A stretch of 64,000 nt of DNA from Exiguobacterium sp. s124 (GTDB taxonomy: Bacteria; Bacillota; Bacilli; Exiguobacteriales; Exiguobacteriaceae): the NCBI RefSeq assembly GCF_018617485.1, contig NZ_JACSKH010000001.1:1488001-1552000 (forward strand), written 5' to 3'. Below, piece after piece: positions 17,963 through 26,800 of the stretch; within the stretch, counting starts at the first letter, position 1; every line of letters begins with the position of its first letter. Below the pieces are notes generated by a model. It saw nothing but the letters and a program-made list of their open reading frames with translations, ran no database searches and was not told where the DNA came from. The position numbers and the translations under genes were made by a program.

Positions 17963-18871
17963 TTAGTCGATGGCCAGCATGACCTCGACTGTAGCGTCTG
18001 TCGTTCCATCTTGTCTTCGATATAAAGCAAGAGGGATTCCTTCTTCATTATAGACAGTAAATAACTCAAATTCGAGCGAAACGCCGTTCAACTTCCCACC
18101 ATTGCGAATATAGCGTTCCCGATTCTTTGGGATCGTGATGGCAGGCCAACGTTTGATGACATCCTCGAGCGGGATGACATGCGCCATTCGTTCTTCGACA
18201 GTCTCGAGTGCCTGTAGCGTTTCAAGCGATACGGCATGTGCCTCCTCGAATGACCCAGAACTCGTCCGTCTGAGTTCGCTCATATGGGCAGGGTAACCCA
18301 GCTTCTCCCCGATTTGAACGGCAAGTGTACGAATATACGTCCCTTTTCCGCAATCGATCTCCATTCGGAAACGACATACTCCTTCTTCAAACGTCAATCC
18401 ACTCGTCCGTTCTAGACGGTGAATCTCTACCATCCGACGTGGGCGTTCTACAGTCTGTCCTTTTCGGGCATACTCGTACAATTTCTTCCCATTTACTTTG
18501 ACAGCCGAATAATACGGTGGGATTTGTTCAATCGTCCCAATTAATTGACGCATCGCTTCATCAATCTGAGCTTCAACCAACTCATTCGGTGCGACGTCCT
18601 TTTGCTCCACGACCTCACCATGCGCATCCTCCGTCATCGTAGCGGTGCCAATCGTCACCTCGGCCACGTAACGCTTACCTTCGTCAGTTATAAAACGAGA
18701 TAATTTCGTGGCGCGTCCTAAACAGATTGGCAATACACCTGTCACTTCCGGGTCAAGCGTACCCGTGTGACCGACTTTTTTCGTTTGAAACAACTTTCGT
18801 AATTTGAACACACAGTCATGACTCGTCATGCCACGGTCCTTATCGAGTACAAGCACTCCGTTCGGTTCCAA
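17963..18871 (-). CDS. truB: tRNA pseudouridine(55) synthase
   Basis: A 302-residue enzyme that makes pseudouridine 55 in the T loop of tRNA. The catalytic motif GHTGTLDPEVTGVL places Asp40. KRYVAEVTIG, the tyrosine-containing PPYYSAVKVNGKKLYEYAR and CGKGTYIRTLA follow, then the C-terminal PUA-like region. The start is TTG 18871: GGAGGG is 6 bases ahead of it, whereas the in-frame ATG 18877 touches that Shine-Dalgarno. The protein then begins MEPNGVLVLDK, as in the family. A hairpin terminator for rbfA lies directly against this ribosome-binding site. Confidence 0.94.
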   Translation of the reverse strand: MEPNGVLVLDKDRGMTSHDCVFKLRKLFQTKKVGHTGTLDPEVTGVLPICLGRATKLSRFITDEGKRYVAEVTIGTATMTEDAHGEVVEQKDVAPNELVEAQIDEAMRQLIGTIEQIPPYYSAVKVNGKKLYEYARKGQTVERPRRMVEIHRLERTSGLTFEEGVCRFRMEIDCGKGTYIRTLAVQIGEKLGYPAHMSELRRTSSGSFEEAHAVSLETLQALETVEERMAHVIPLEDVIKRWPAITIPKNRERYIRNGGKLNGVSLEFELFTVYNEEGIPLALYRRQDGTTDATVEVMLAID

Positions 18872-18887
18872 TTTCATCCCTCCATAC

Positions 18888-18916
18888 AAAAAAAGGGAGA
18901 ACGATGTCTCCCCTTT
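18888..18916 (-). terminator. Terminator-like hairpin after rbfA
   Basis: A stem of about 9 pairs with one bulge (about 18892-18900 / 18906-18916). On the minus strand it is followed by seven T residues (18888-18894). It sits between the rbfA stop and the truB Shine-Dalgarno. Confidence 0.65.
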
Positions 18917-18920
18917 CAAG

Positions 18921-19268
18921 TTATTGATCTTTGTTCAAATCACGAATCAATGAATCGATATGGCTACCATATGCGACCGATGAATCGTATTCAAACGAGA
19001 TTTCTGGTGTTTTACGAAGACGGATGCGGTTCCCGATCTCGCGACGGATAAATCCTTTCGCTTTGTCGAGACCTGCTTGCGTTTCTGCTTTCACATCTTC
19101 CTCATCACCGAGCACCGTATAATAGACCGTTGCTTGTTGTAAGTCCCCTGTCACGTCAACACTCGTGATTGTAGCGTTTTTTGTGCGTGGGTCACTCACT
19201 TCCCGTAACAAGACGTCTGTAATCTCTTTACGCATTTGCTCGGCAACACGTTGGGCACGAATTTTCAT
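18921..19268 (-). CDS. rbfA: 30S ribosome-binding factor RbfA
   Basis: A 115-residue KH-like cold-shock maturation factor of the 30S subunit. The family N-terminus [25 protein letters not shown] is clear, followed by the [17 protein letters not shown]-like strand and the [12 protein letters not shown] motif. ATG 19268 is preceded by GAGGAGG at 8 bases. It follows infB by 18 bases; the small ylxP gene that separates them in B. subtilis is missing. Confidence 0.95.
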   Translation of the reverse strand: MKIRAQRVAEQMRKEITDVLLREVSDPRTKNATITSVDVTGDLQQATVYYTVLGDEEDVKAETQAGLDKAKGFIRREIGNRIRLRKTPEISFEYDSSVAYGSHIDSLIRDLNKDQ

Positions 19269-19286
19269 ACGTGATCCCTCCTCACA

Positions 19287-21488
19287 TTATTTACGTTCGA
19301 CTTCTTTCATGACGAACGCTTCAATGACATCTTCTACTTTAATGTCATCAAATTTCTCTACTTTAATTCCACACTCATATCCAGTCGCAACTTCCTTCAC
19401 GTCATCTTTGAAGCGGCGAAGCGTATCGAGCTTGCCTTCATATACGACAATTCCATTACGAATGACACGGACACCAGCGTCACGTGTGATCTTACCTTCT
19501 GTCACATAACAACCTGCAATCGTACCGACTTTCGATACTTTGAAGACGTCACGAACTTCGACTTGACCTGTGATTTCTTCGACGAACTCAGGGTCAAGCA
19601 TCCCTTTCATCGCGCTCTCGATTTCTTCGATCGCGTTGTAGATGATGCGGTGGAGACGCATTTCAACATTTTCTTGTTCCGCCATTGAACGGGCGTTACC
19701 GTCAGGACGAACGTTGAAACCGATGATGACAGCGTTCGCCGCTGAAGCGAGGATGACGTCACCTTCTGTGATTGCACCGACACCTTGGTGAACGATGTTG
19801 ACTTTGACACCTTCTACATCAATCTTGCGAAGTGAACCAGCCAATGCTTCAGCTGAACCTTGTACGTCTGCTTTGATGATGACGTTCAAATCTTTCACTT
19901 CACCTTCTTGAATACGGCTGAACAAGTCGTCAAGGCTAACTTTCGCTGATTCACGGCGTTGTGATTCGAGGTAACGTTGGTAACGTTTTTCCCCGATAGC
20001 ACGTGCTTTCTTCTCATCTTCGAAGACGATGAACTGATCACCGGCTTGTGGCACATCGTTCAAACCTGTGATTTCAATCGGTGTCGATGGACCGACTTGT
20101 TTCACACGACGACCGATGTCGTTAACCATCGCACGGACACGACCGAACGTGCTACCGACGACGATAGGGTCACCGATACGAAGCGTACCGTGCTGAACGA
20201 GAAGTGTTGCGACAGGTCCGCGACCTTTATCGAGCTTCGCTTCGATGACTGATCCACGAGCTGGCATGTCTGGCGTCGACTTGTACTCTTCGACTTCAGA
20301 TACGAGAAGGATCATCTCGAGCAATTCATCGATTCCTTCACCTTTGATGGCAGAAATCGGAACGAAGATTGTTTCGCCGCCCCACTCTTCAGGAATGAGA
20401 CCGAACTCCGTCAATTCTTGTTTGACACGATCAGGGTTTGCCCCTTCTTTGTCCATTTTGTTGACCGCAACGATGATTGGAACGTTCGCTGCTTTCGCGT
20501 GCGAGATCGCTTCCTCTGTTTGTGGCATGACGCCATCGTCAGCCGCAACAACGATGATGGCGATATCTGTCACTTCCGCACCACGTGCACGCATCGTTGT
20601 GAACGCCGCGTGACCTGGCGTATCGAGGAATGTGATTTTCTTATCGTTTACAGAGACTTGGTACGCACCGATATGTTGCGTGATCCCACCTGCTTCACCT
20701 GCGACGACTTTCGTGTTACGAATCGAGTCAAGAAGTGTCGTTTTACCGTGGTCGACGTGACCCATGATTGTGACGACCGCTGGGCGCTCTTCAAGATCAT
20801 ATTGTGAGAAGTCAATCTCAACTGTTTCGAAGTCTGTTTCGTCCACGACGACTTCTTTTTCTACTTCAAAGCCAAACTCAGAAGCGAGCAATTCGATCGT
20901 TTCGTCGTCAAGCGTCTGGTTAATTGTCGCCATTACGCCAAGACCCATCAACTTCATGATGATCTCGTTCGGCTTTTTGTTCATTTTTTCTGCAAGGTCA
21001 GAGACACTGAGCACGTCGTCATACTTGATGACGTTCCCCATCTCTGCTTCTTGTGCGAGACGAGCCGCTTTACGCTGACTTGTCTTCGAGTTTGGATCGG
21101 CTTCTTGTGGCACTGCCGCTTTTACCGGCTTGCCTTTACCTTTCCCTTTTCCACGTTTTTTATTGCGTGGGTCGTTGTTACGGTTGTCGTTACGATTTTG
21201 ACCACCGCGATTGTTTTGACCGCCACGGTTTTGTTGTGCCGCTTGCGGACGTGCTTGTTCTTTTTTCTCTTGTTTCGGTTCGTTCGAAGTTGAAGTTGCT
21301 TTCGCTTCCGCTTGCTTCTCAGCACGATATTTTTCTGGATTGAACACGCGGTCCAACTGCTTGACTGTCTCATCATCGAGAACGGCCATATGGTTTTTCA
21401 CCGGTTTGTTCAATTTTTCTAATTGAGTAATGACTTGTTTACTCGTTACATTCTGTTCTTTTGCAAATTCATAGACGCGTTTTCCCAA
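19287..21488 (-). CDS. infB: Translation initiation factor IF-2
   Basis: A 733-residue GTPase that recruits initiator tRNA and joins the subunits. The N-terminal IF2 motif ([19 protein letters not shown]) is followed by a low-complexity Asn/Arg/Gly/Lys linker (about 70-130). A second IF2_N domain comes next, then the G domain with [15 protein letters not shown] (G1), DTPGHAAF (G3) and NKMD (G4), and then domains II-IV ending near [11 protein letters not shown]. The start is TTG 21488, with GGAGG 8 bases ahead and a family-like N-terminus. The upstream GTG of the longer frame lies inside the Shine-Dalgarno. It is part of the rimP-nusA operon. Confidence 0.97.
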   Translation of the reverse strand: MGKRVYEFAKEQNVTSKQVITQLEKLNKPVKNHMAVLDDETVKQLDRVFNPEKYRAEKQAEAKATSTSNEPKQEKKEQARPQAAQQNRGGQNNRGGQNRNDNRNNDPRNKKRGKGKGKGKPVKAAVPQEADPNSKTSQRKAARLAQEAEMGNVIKYDDVLSVSDLAEKMNKKPNEIIMKLMGLGVMATINQTLDDETIELLASEFGFEVEKEVVVDETDFETVEIDFSQYDLEERPAVVTIMGHVDHGKTTLLDSIRNTKVVAGEAGGITQHIGAYQVSVNDKKITFLDTPGHAAFTTMRARGAEVTDIAIIVVAADDGVMPQTEEAISHAKAANVPIIVAVNKMDKEGANPDRVKQELTEFGLIPEEWGGETIFVPISAIKGEGIDELLEMILLVSEVEEYKSTPDMPARGSVIEAKLDKGRGPVATLLVQHGTLRIGDPIVVGSTFGRVRAMVNDIGRRVKQVGPSTPIEITGLNDVPQAGDQFIVFEDEKKARAIGEKRYQRYLESQRRESAKVSLDDLFSRIQEGEVKDLNVIIKADVQGSAEALAGSLRKIDVEGVKVNIVHQGVGAITEGDVILASAANAVIIGFNVRPDGNARSMAEQENVEMRLHRIIYNAIEEIESAMKGMLDPEFVEEITGQVEVRDVFKVSKVGTIAGCYVTEGKITRDAGVRVIRNGIVVYEGKLDTLRRFKDDVKEVATGYECGIKVEKFDDIKVEDVIEAFVMKEVERK

Positions 21489-21509
21489 AGCATCCACCTC
21501 CGTTAATAG

Positions 21510-21806
21510 TTAAGAGAGAAGTTGCTTAAGCTTGTTCGCAAATCCGGATTCTGTCACCGATACGACGACACGCATATCCTTACCGAGTGCGGCACCGATT
21601 GTATAGCGATCACTCACTTCAATCAACGGCACTTGATAGGATGCACATTTGTCGGTGACTCGTTTTTTCGTCGAGTCACCTGCATCTCCGGCTAGAATGA
21701 CGAGCTTGGCACGACCCGCTCGCACATCCTTTAATACAAACTCTTCTCCCATCGTTACTTTCCTTGCTCGAGCGGCAAGGCCTAACAATGATTCCCACTT
21801 ACTCAT
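21510..21806 (-). CDS. ylxQ: Ribosomal protein L7Ae-like RNA-binding protein YlxQ
   Basis: A 98-residue L7Ae/L30e-fold protein, in other Bacillota a kink-turn-binding relative of Ybx[37 protein letters not shown] is the typical N-terminal half. The [23 protein letters not shown] segment closes the fold. The start overlaps the ylxR stop by 4 bases. It lies between ylxR and infB, as in B. subtilis; its precise role is not settled. Confidence 0.9.
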   Translation of the reverse strand: MSKWESLLGLAARARKVTMGEEFVLKDVRAGRAKLVILAGDAGDSTKKRVTDKCASYQVPLIEVSDRYTIGAALGKDMRVVVSVTESGFANKLKQLLS

Positions 21807-22078
21807 GATTCGTCACCTGCGACAGCTTTCAACTGTTCATACAAGGTATCGCTCGTCTTTACTTTCAAATGATGATCGAGCGTCCGTTTTTTCTCTGCTT
21901 GACGAACGACATCGAGATCTTTTGATAGGTAGGCACCGCGACCGTTCACTTTACCGGTCTGATCGATGACTACGTCACCTTCAGGCGTTCGAACGACACG
22001 AATCAATTCTTTCTTCGGGAGCATTTCTTGTGTGACCACACACTTGCGCAAAGGAAGTTTCTTTTGCTTCATGGTCAT
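21803..22078 (-). CDS. rnpM: RNase P modulator RnpM (YlxR)
   Basis: A 91-residue nucleic-acid-binding protein of the YlxR family, described in B. subtilis as a modulator of RNase P. The motif [20 protein letters not shown] is near the N-terminus and GRGAYLSKD in the middle; both define the family. ATG 22078 overlaps the nusA stop by 4 bases, and its own stop overlaps ylxQ. The coupling suggests tightly matched translation of the nusA-rnpM-ylxQ group. Confidence 0.9.
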   Translation of the reverse strand: MTMKQKKLPLRKCVVTQEMLPKKELIRVVRTPEGDVVIDQTGKVNGRGAYLSKDLDVVRQAEKKRTLDHHLKVKTSDTLYEQLKAVAGDES

Positions 22079-23238
22079 TCCTCTTCTTTCACCACAGCTG
22101 TTTCAACTGAAGCATCTGATAAGTCTTGTTCAATTTCATTTTGAACAATTTCTGGCTCTGATTCAACTTTTTCAGCGAACGTATCGAACAAATCGAGCGC
22201 TTCCGCATCTGTCTCGCTCTTAATGTCGATTTTCCAACCAGTCAACTTCGCAGCGAGACGCGCGTTTTGACCACGTTTTCCGATTGCGAGTGACAATTGA
22301 TAGTCAGGTACGACAACCGTTGTCGATTTTGCAGGCTCATTGACATAGACGGCAACGACTTGCGCCGGACTGAGTGCGTTTCGAACGAACTCTTTCGGGT
22401 CTTCAGACCAACGAACGATATCAATCTTTTCCCCGTTCAATTCGTCGACGATTGTTTGGACGCGTTGTCCCTTTGGTCCGACACATGCGCCGACCGGGTC
22501 AACGATATCCGAGTGTACGGCAATCTTCGAACGGTCTCCTGCTTCACGTGACACAGACATGACATCGACTGTACCGTTTGAAATCTCTGGTACTTCAAGT
22601 TCGAAGAGACGGCGTAAAAGTCCCGGGTGCGTACGCGATACTTGAATCGCAGCACCAGAACCTTTTGTCGTCGAATCGACTTTTGTCACGTATACTTTGA
22701 TACGGTCATGAATCTGATACGATTCGTTCGGCATTTGTTCGTTCGGAGTAAGGACCGCTTCGATGTTATTCTCAAGACCGATATACAAGTTGCGCGGGTC
22801 AAAACGCTCAACAATCCCTGTCATGATTTCATCTTCTTTGTCAGCGAAGTGGTTGTAGATCCGTTCGCGTTCAGCTTCACGCATTTTCTGTGTGACGACT
22901 TGTTTCGCAGTCATCGCCGCAACACGTCCGAAATCACTTGGTGTGACTTCTTCTTTATGGAAATCACCGAGCTCATAGTTCGGGTCGATTTCATGTGCTT
23001 CTTCAAGCGAGAGCTGTTGGTCTGGTTGTGTGAGACGTTCTACAACTTCTAAAAGTGCGTAGACACGGATATCCCCTGTCACCTGGTCGAACTCGACTTT
23101 TACATGCTCGTTCGGGTTTGCGACGTTTCGACGATAAGCAGAAATGAGCGCTTGTTCGAGAGCGTCGATAATTATATTTTTATCAATTCCTTTTTCTTTG
23201 GCAATCTGATCGATTGTAGTGAGTAATTGTGGACCCAT
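22075..23238 (-). CDS. nusA: Transcription termination/antitermination factor NusA
   Basis: A 387-residue RNA polymerase-binding factor that stimulates pausing and intrinsic termination. The N-terminal polymerase-binding domain (1-125) contains VVTQKMREAERERIYNHFADKE. An S1 domain follows with GIVERFDPRNLYI. KH1 has DPVGACVGPKGQRVQTIVDELNGEKIDIV and KH2 has LAIGKRGQNARLAAKLTGWKIDI. A short acidic tail closes the protein. ATG 23238 has GAGAGGGAAG upstream. It is the second gene after rimP, and the leader hairpin at 23755-23782 suggests it could control its own operon. Confidence 0.97.
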   Translation of the reverse strand: MGPQLLTTIDQIAKEKGIDKNIIIDALEQALISAYRRNVANPNEHVKVEFDQVTGDIRVYALLEVVERLTQPDQQLSLEEAHEIDPNYELGDFHKEEVTPSDFGRVAAMTAKQVVTQKMREAERERIYNHFADKEDEIMTGIVERFDPRNLYIGLENNIEAVLTPNEQMPNESYQIHDRIKVYVTKVDSTTKGSGAAIQVSRTHPGLLRRLFELEVPEISNGTVDVMSVSREAGDRSKIAVHSDIVDPVGACVGPKGQRVQTIVDELNGEKIDIVRWSEDPKEFVRNALSPAQVVAVYVNEPAKSTTVVVPDYQLSLAIGKRGQNARLAAKLTGWKIDIKSETDAEALDLFDTFAEKVESEPEIVQNEIEQDLSDASVETAVVKEEE

Positions 23239-23252
23239 CTTCTTCCCTCTCC

Positions 23253-23723
23253 TTAACTAAACGTGACCGCTAAGCGGGCTTGTGCAATTTTGTCTACCGG
23301 TAGCGATACCGCTTTTTTTCTTGTCTTGATGCGTGTCTCGATCACGACCGTTTCCCCATCATATGCCGTCAAAATTCCTTCAAACTCTTTGGCACCATCG
23401 ATCGGAGCGAACGTTTTCATGTAGACGTTTTTGCCTACTGCACGTTCGAAATCGCTCGGCTTTTTCAGCGGACGCTCCGCACCAGGACTCGAGACATCAA
23501 GATAATAAGCCTGTTCAATCGGATCGGTTTCGTTCAGTTTTTCCGAGAGTTGTTCATTGATATTGACGCAATCGTCTAAATCGACGCCCCCTGGTTTATC
23601 GATATAAACGCGCAAGAAATAGTCTGGACCCTCTTTTACGAATTCCACATCGACCAATTCCATGTTTTCTCGTTCGACGATTGGCAACGCAATCGATTCA
23701 ACGACTTCTGTTATTTTGGACAC
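23253..23723 (-). CDS. rimP: Ribosome maturation factor RimP
   Basis: A 156-residue two-domain 30S assembly factor. VDVEFVKEGPDYFLRVYIDKPGGVDLDDCVNINEQLSEKL and YYLDVSSPGAERPLK are the conserved family blocks. The start is GTG 23723: AAGGAGG lies 7 bases ahead of it but only 1 base before the in-frame ATG 23729, so the ATG is unlikely. It is the first gene of the nusA-infB operon, with an extended -10 promoter overlapping the end of polC. Confidence 0.93.
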   Translation of the reverse strand: MSKITEVVESIALPIVERENMELVDVEFVKEGPDYFLRVYIDKPGGVDLDDCVNINEQLSEKLNETDPIEQAYYLDVSSPGAERPLKKPSDFERAVGKNVYMKTFAPIDGAKEFEGILTAYDGETVVIETRIKTRKKAVSLPVDKIAQARLAVTFS

Positions 23724-23754
23724 TCTCATCCCTCCTTCTGGCTTTTACATACAA

Positions 23755-23782
23755 GAAAGGAGTAGGGTTCCCTACTCCTTTC
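23755..23782 (-). terminator. Hairpin in the rimP leader / after polC
   Basis: A 13-base perfect inverted repeat (23755-23767 / 23770-23782). On the minus strand it is followed only by TCTTGTATG, a poor T tract. It lies downstream of the predicted rimP promoter, so it is either a weak terminator or a leader attenuator. Confidence 0.6.
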
Positions 23783-23811
23783 CGTCGTAGTATCCAACTT
23801 TGTTCGATACC

Positions 23812-23841
23812 AATATATCATATTTTCCCGACAAATCGCAA
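23812..23841 (-). promoter_or_regulatory. Extended -10 promoter of the rimP-nusA-infB operon
   Basis: On the minus strand, TTGCGA (23836-23841), an 18-base spacer ending in TGA, then TATATT (23812-23817). TG one base before the -10 gives an extended -10. It touches the polC stop and lies about 90 bases before rimP. Confidence 0.6.
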
Positions 23842-23842
23842 C

Positions 23843-26800
23843 TTACACCCCAAAATCAAAGAATGAGAGTTGGTTCTCATCAGGCAAGCCTTCAAGACAT
23901 TTCATCGTATCAAGTGTCTCAATGACCGTTTTCGACAGCTTCGCTCGTTTACGCAAATCTTCTTTCGAGAGGAACTGTCCTTCTTCTCTCGCCTCGACAA
24001 TGGCTTTTGCCGCATTCGTCCCGAGCCCATCGACCGCATTGAAAGGAGGAATCAACGTATTGTCTTCAATCAAGAACTCGGTCGCGCTCGAACGATACAA
24101 GTCGATATTTTGGAACTTCATGCCCCGCTCAAGCATCTCGAGTGCAAGTTCGAGTACCGTGTGCAATCCTTTATCTTTCGCGGTTGCATCGAACCCTTTC
24201 TCACGGATATCCGACATCGCTTTGCGGACGGCTTGAGGACCTTTGATCATCGCAGACAAGTCAAAGTCTCCAGCGCGAACGGTAAAGTAAGTCGCATAGT
24301 ACAGGATTGGATGATGCACTTTGAAATATGCGATTCGGACGGCCATCAAGACGTAAGCCGTCGCGTGCGCTTTCGGGAACATATATTTGATTTTCTTACA
24401 AGATGAGATATACCATTCAGGCACATCGTTCTCCCGCATCTCCGACTCCATCTCATCCGTGAGACCTTTCCCTTTACGGACGGACTCCATGATTTTGAAA
24501 GCGAAGGATGGTTCGAGTCCTGCATAGATCAGATAAACCATGATGTCATCACGACAACCGATGACATCTTTCAGTTCGCATGTTCCGTTATAAATCAATT
24601 CGTTCGCATTCCCGAGCCAAACGTCCGTCCCGTGAGACAGACCTGAAATTTGAACAAGTTCTGAGAAGGTGGACGGTTTCGTCTCTTCTAACATCTGACG
24701 AACAAACTTCGTCCCGAACTCAGGAATCCCGAGTGTACCGGTCTTCGACTCAATCTGTTCTGGCGTCACCCCGAGTACTTCTGGAGACGAGAAGATTTTC
24801 ATAACCGTCGGATCATCTGTAGGAATCGTCTTCGGATCAATCCCTGACAAGTCTTGTAACATCCGGATGACGGTCGGGTCATCGTGTCCGAGAATATCGA
24901 GCTTTAGCAAGTTGTCATGGATCGAATGGAAGTCAAAGTGTGTCGTCTTCCATTCTGACGAGTTGTCATCCGCCGGATACTGAATCGGCGAGATGTCCGC
25001 GATGTCCATGTAGTCCGGGACGACGATAATCCCACCCGGGTGCTGCCCCGTCGTCCGTTTCACGCCAGTGACCCCAGAGACGAGCCGATCGACTTCTGCG
25101 TTTCGGTAAATCTTGTCGTTCTCGGTCGCATAACCTTTCACATATCCGTATGCCGTCTTATCCGCGATTGTTCCAATTGTTCCAGCACGATACACATACT
25201 CTTCGCCGAACAATACTTTTGTATAGGCGTGGGCATGCGGTTGGTATTCACCCGAGAAGTTCAAATCGATATCCGGTACTTTGTCTCCTTTGAATCCAAG
25301 GAACGTTTCGAACGGAATATCATGTCCATCTTTTTTGTACCACGTACCACATTCCGGACATTCTTTATCCGGTAAGTCATATCCCGAACCGACCGAACCG
25401 TCGTTGAAGAAGTGTGAATGCTGACAGTTTGGACAAACATAGTGTGGTGGCAACGGGTTAACTTCAGTGATTTCCGTCATCGTGGCGACGAGACTAGACC
25501 CGACCGACCCACGCGAACCGACCAAGTAACCGTCATCCAACGACTTTTTAACGAGTTTATGTGAAATCAAGTAAATGACCGCGAATCCGTGACCGATAAT
25601 CGACTTCAATTCTTTTTCTAGACGTGCTTCAACGATTTCAGGCAACTCGTCACCATAAATCGAACGAGCCATGTCGTAGCTCATATTCCGAACCTCATCA
25701 TCCGCCCCTTCAATCTTCGGCGTATACAAGTCATCCGGGATGATTTGAATCGATTCGATTTGATCGGCGATCGCGTTCGGGTTCGTGATGACGATTTCAC
25801 GTGCCAAGTCTTCACCTAAAAACTTGAACTCTTCCATCATTTCTTTCGTCGTCCGGAAATGGGCGTGTGGCAACTCTTTACGTGTATTAATAAAGTTCGC
25901 TCCACCTTGGGTACGAATCAAAATCTCACGATACGACCGGTCAGACCGGTCCAAATAGTGCACATTTCCCGTTGCACATACCGGTAACTCGGCCTTCTCG
26001 GCGACGCGAATGATTCGCTTAATGATTTCTCGGAGCTCCATCTCGTTTGCGACAATCTCTTTATCAATCAAATGGTGATAAAGCGCAGGTGGATGGATTT
26101 CGATAAAGTCGTAAAATGACATCATCTTCTCGAGTTCATCATCCGACTTGTTCAAAGCAGCGTCAAAGATCTCACCATTGTCACAAGCTGAACCAATCAA
26201 TAGTCCCTCACGACGTTTCACGAGTTCTGAACGTGGCATGCGTGCCATTCGATATAAATAATCGATATGGGAGAGTGAGATGAGTTCGTATAGGTGACGA
26301 AGCCCCGGTTTTTTGTTTTTCGCATAAATCGTCGCATGGAACGGACGAATTTTCGACACGTCACTCCCAACTTTTGCGTTCAACGAACGGTGCGTCGTCA
26401 TCTCAAACATCTGTTTGGCGAGGTCGAGTAGCTTCATCAACAAATAGGCTGTCGCCTCGGCGTCATAAATCGCACGGTGATGTTGGGTCAATTCGATATC
26501 GAATCGCTTCGCGAGTGTATTCAGTCGGTGATTTTTCAGTGTCGGCATCAACGTACGAGCTAGTTCGAGTGTATCAATGACCGGGTAATCATCCGGTTCA
26601 TGTCCTCCGCTCCGGAGTGTCGCCTCGAGGAAGCCCATATCGAATGATGCGTTATGGGCGACGAGAATACTGTCACCACACCATTCGACGAACTGTTTCG
26701 TGATGACTTCCGGGTCAGGCTGTCCTTGAACCATATCATCCGTGATTCCAGTCAATTCGATCGTCGTCGCCGACAACGCGTGTTTCGGGTCAGCGAACGC

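Noticed and set aside
23870-24406. A 178-codon open frame on the plus strand opposite the polC 3' end
   Set aside because: It is antisense to conserved PolC sequence and shows no recognisable domain.
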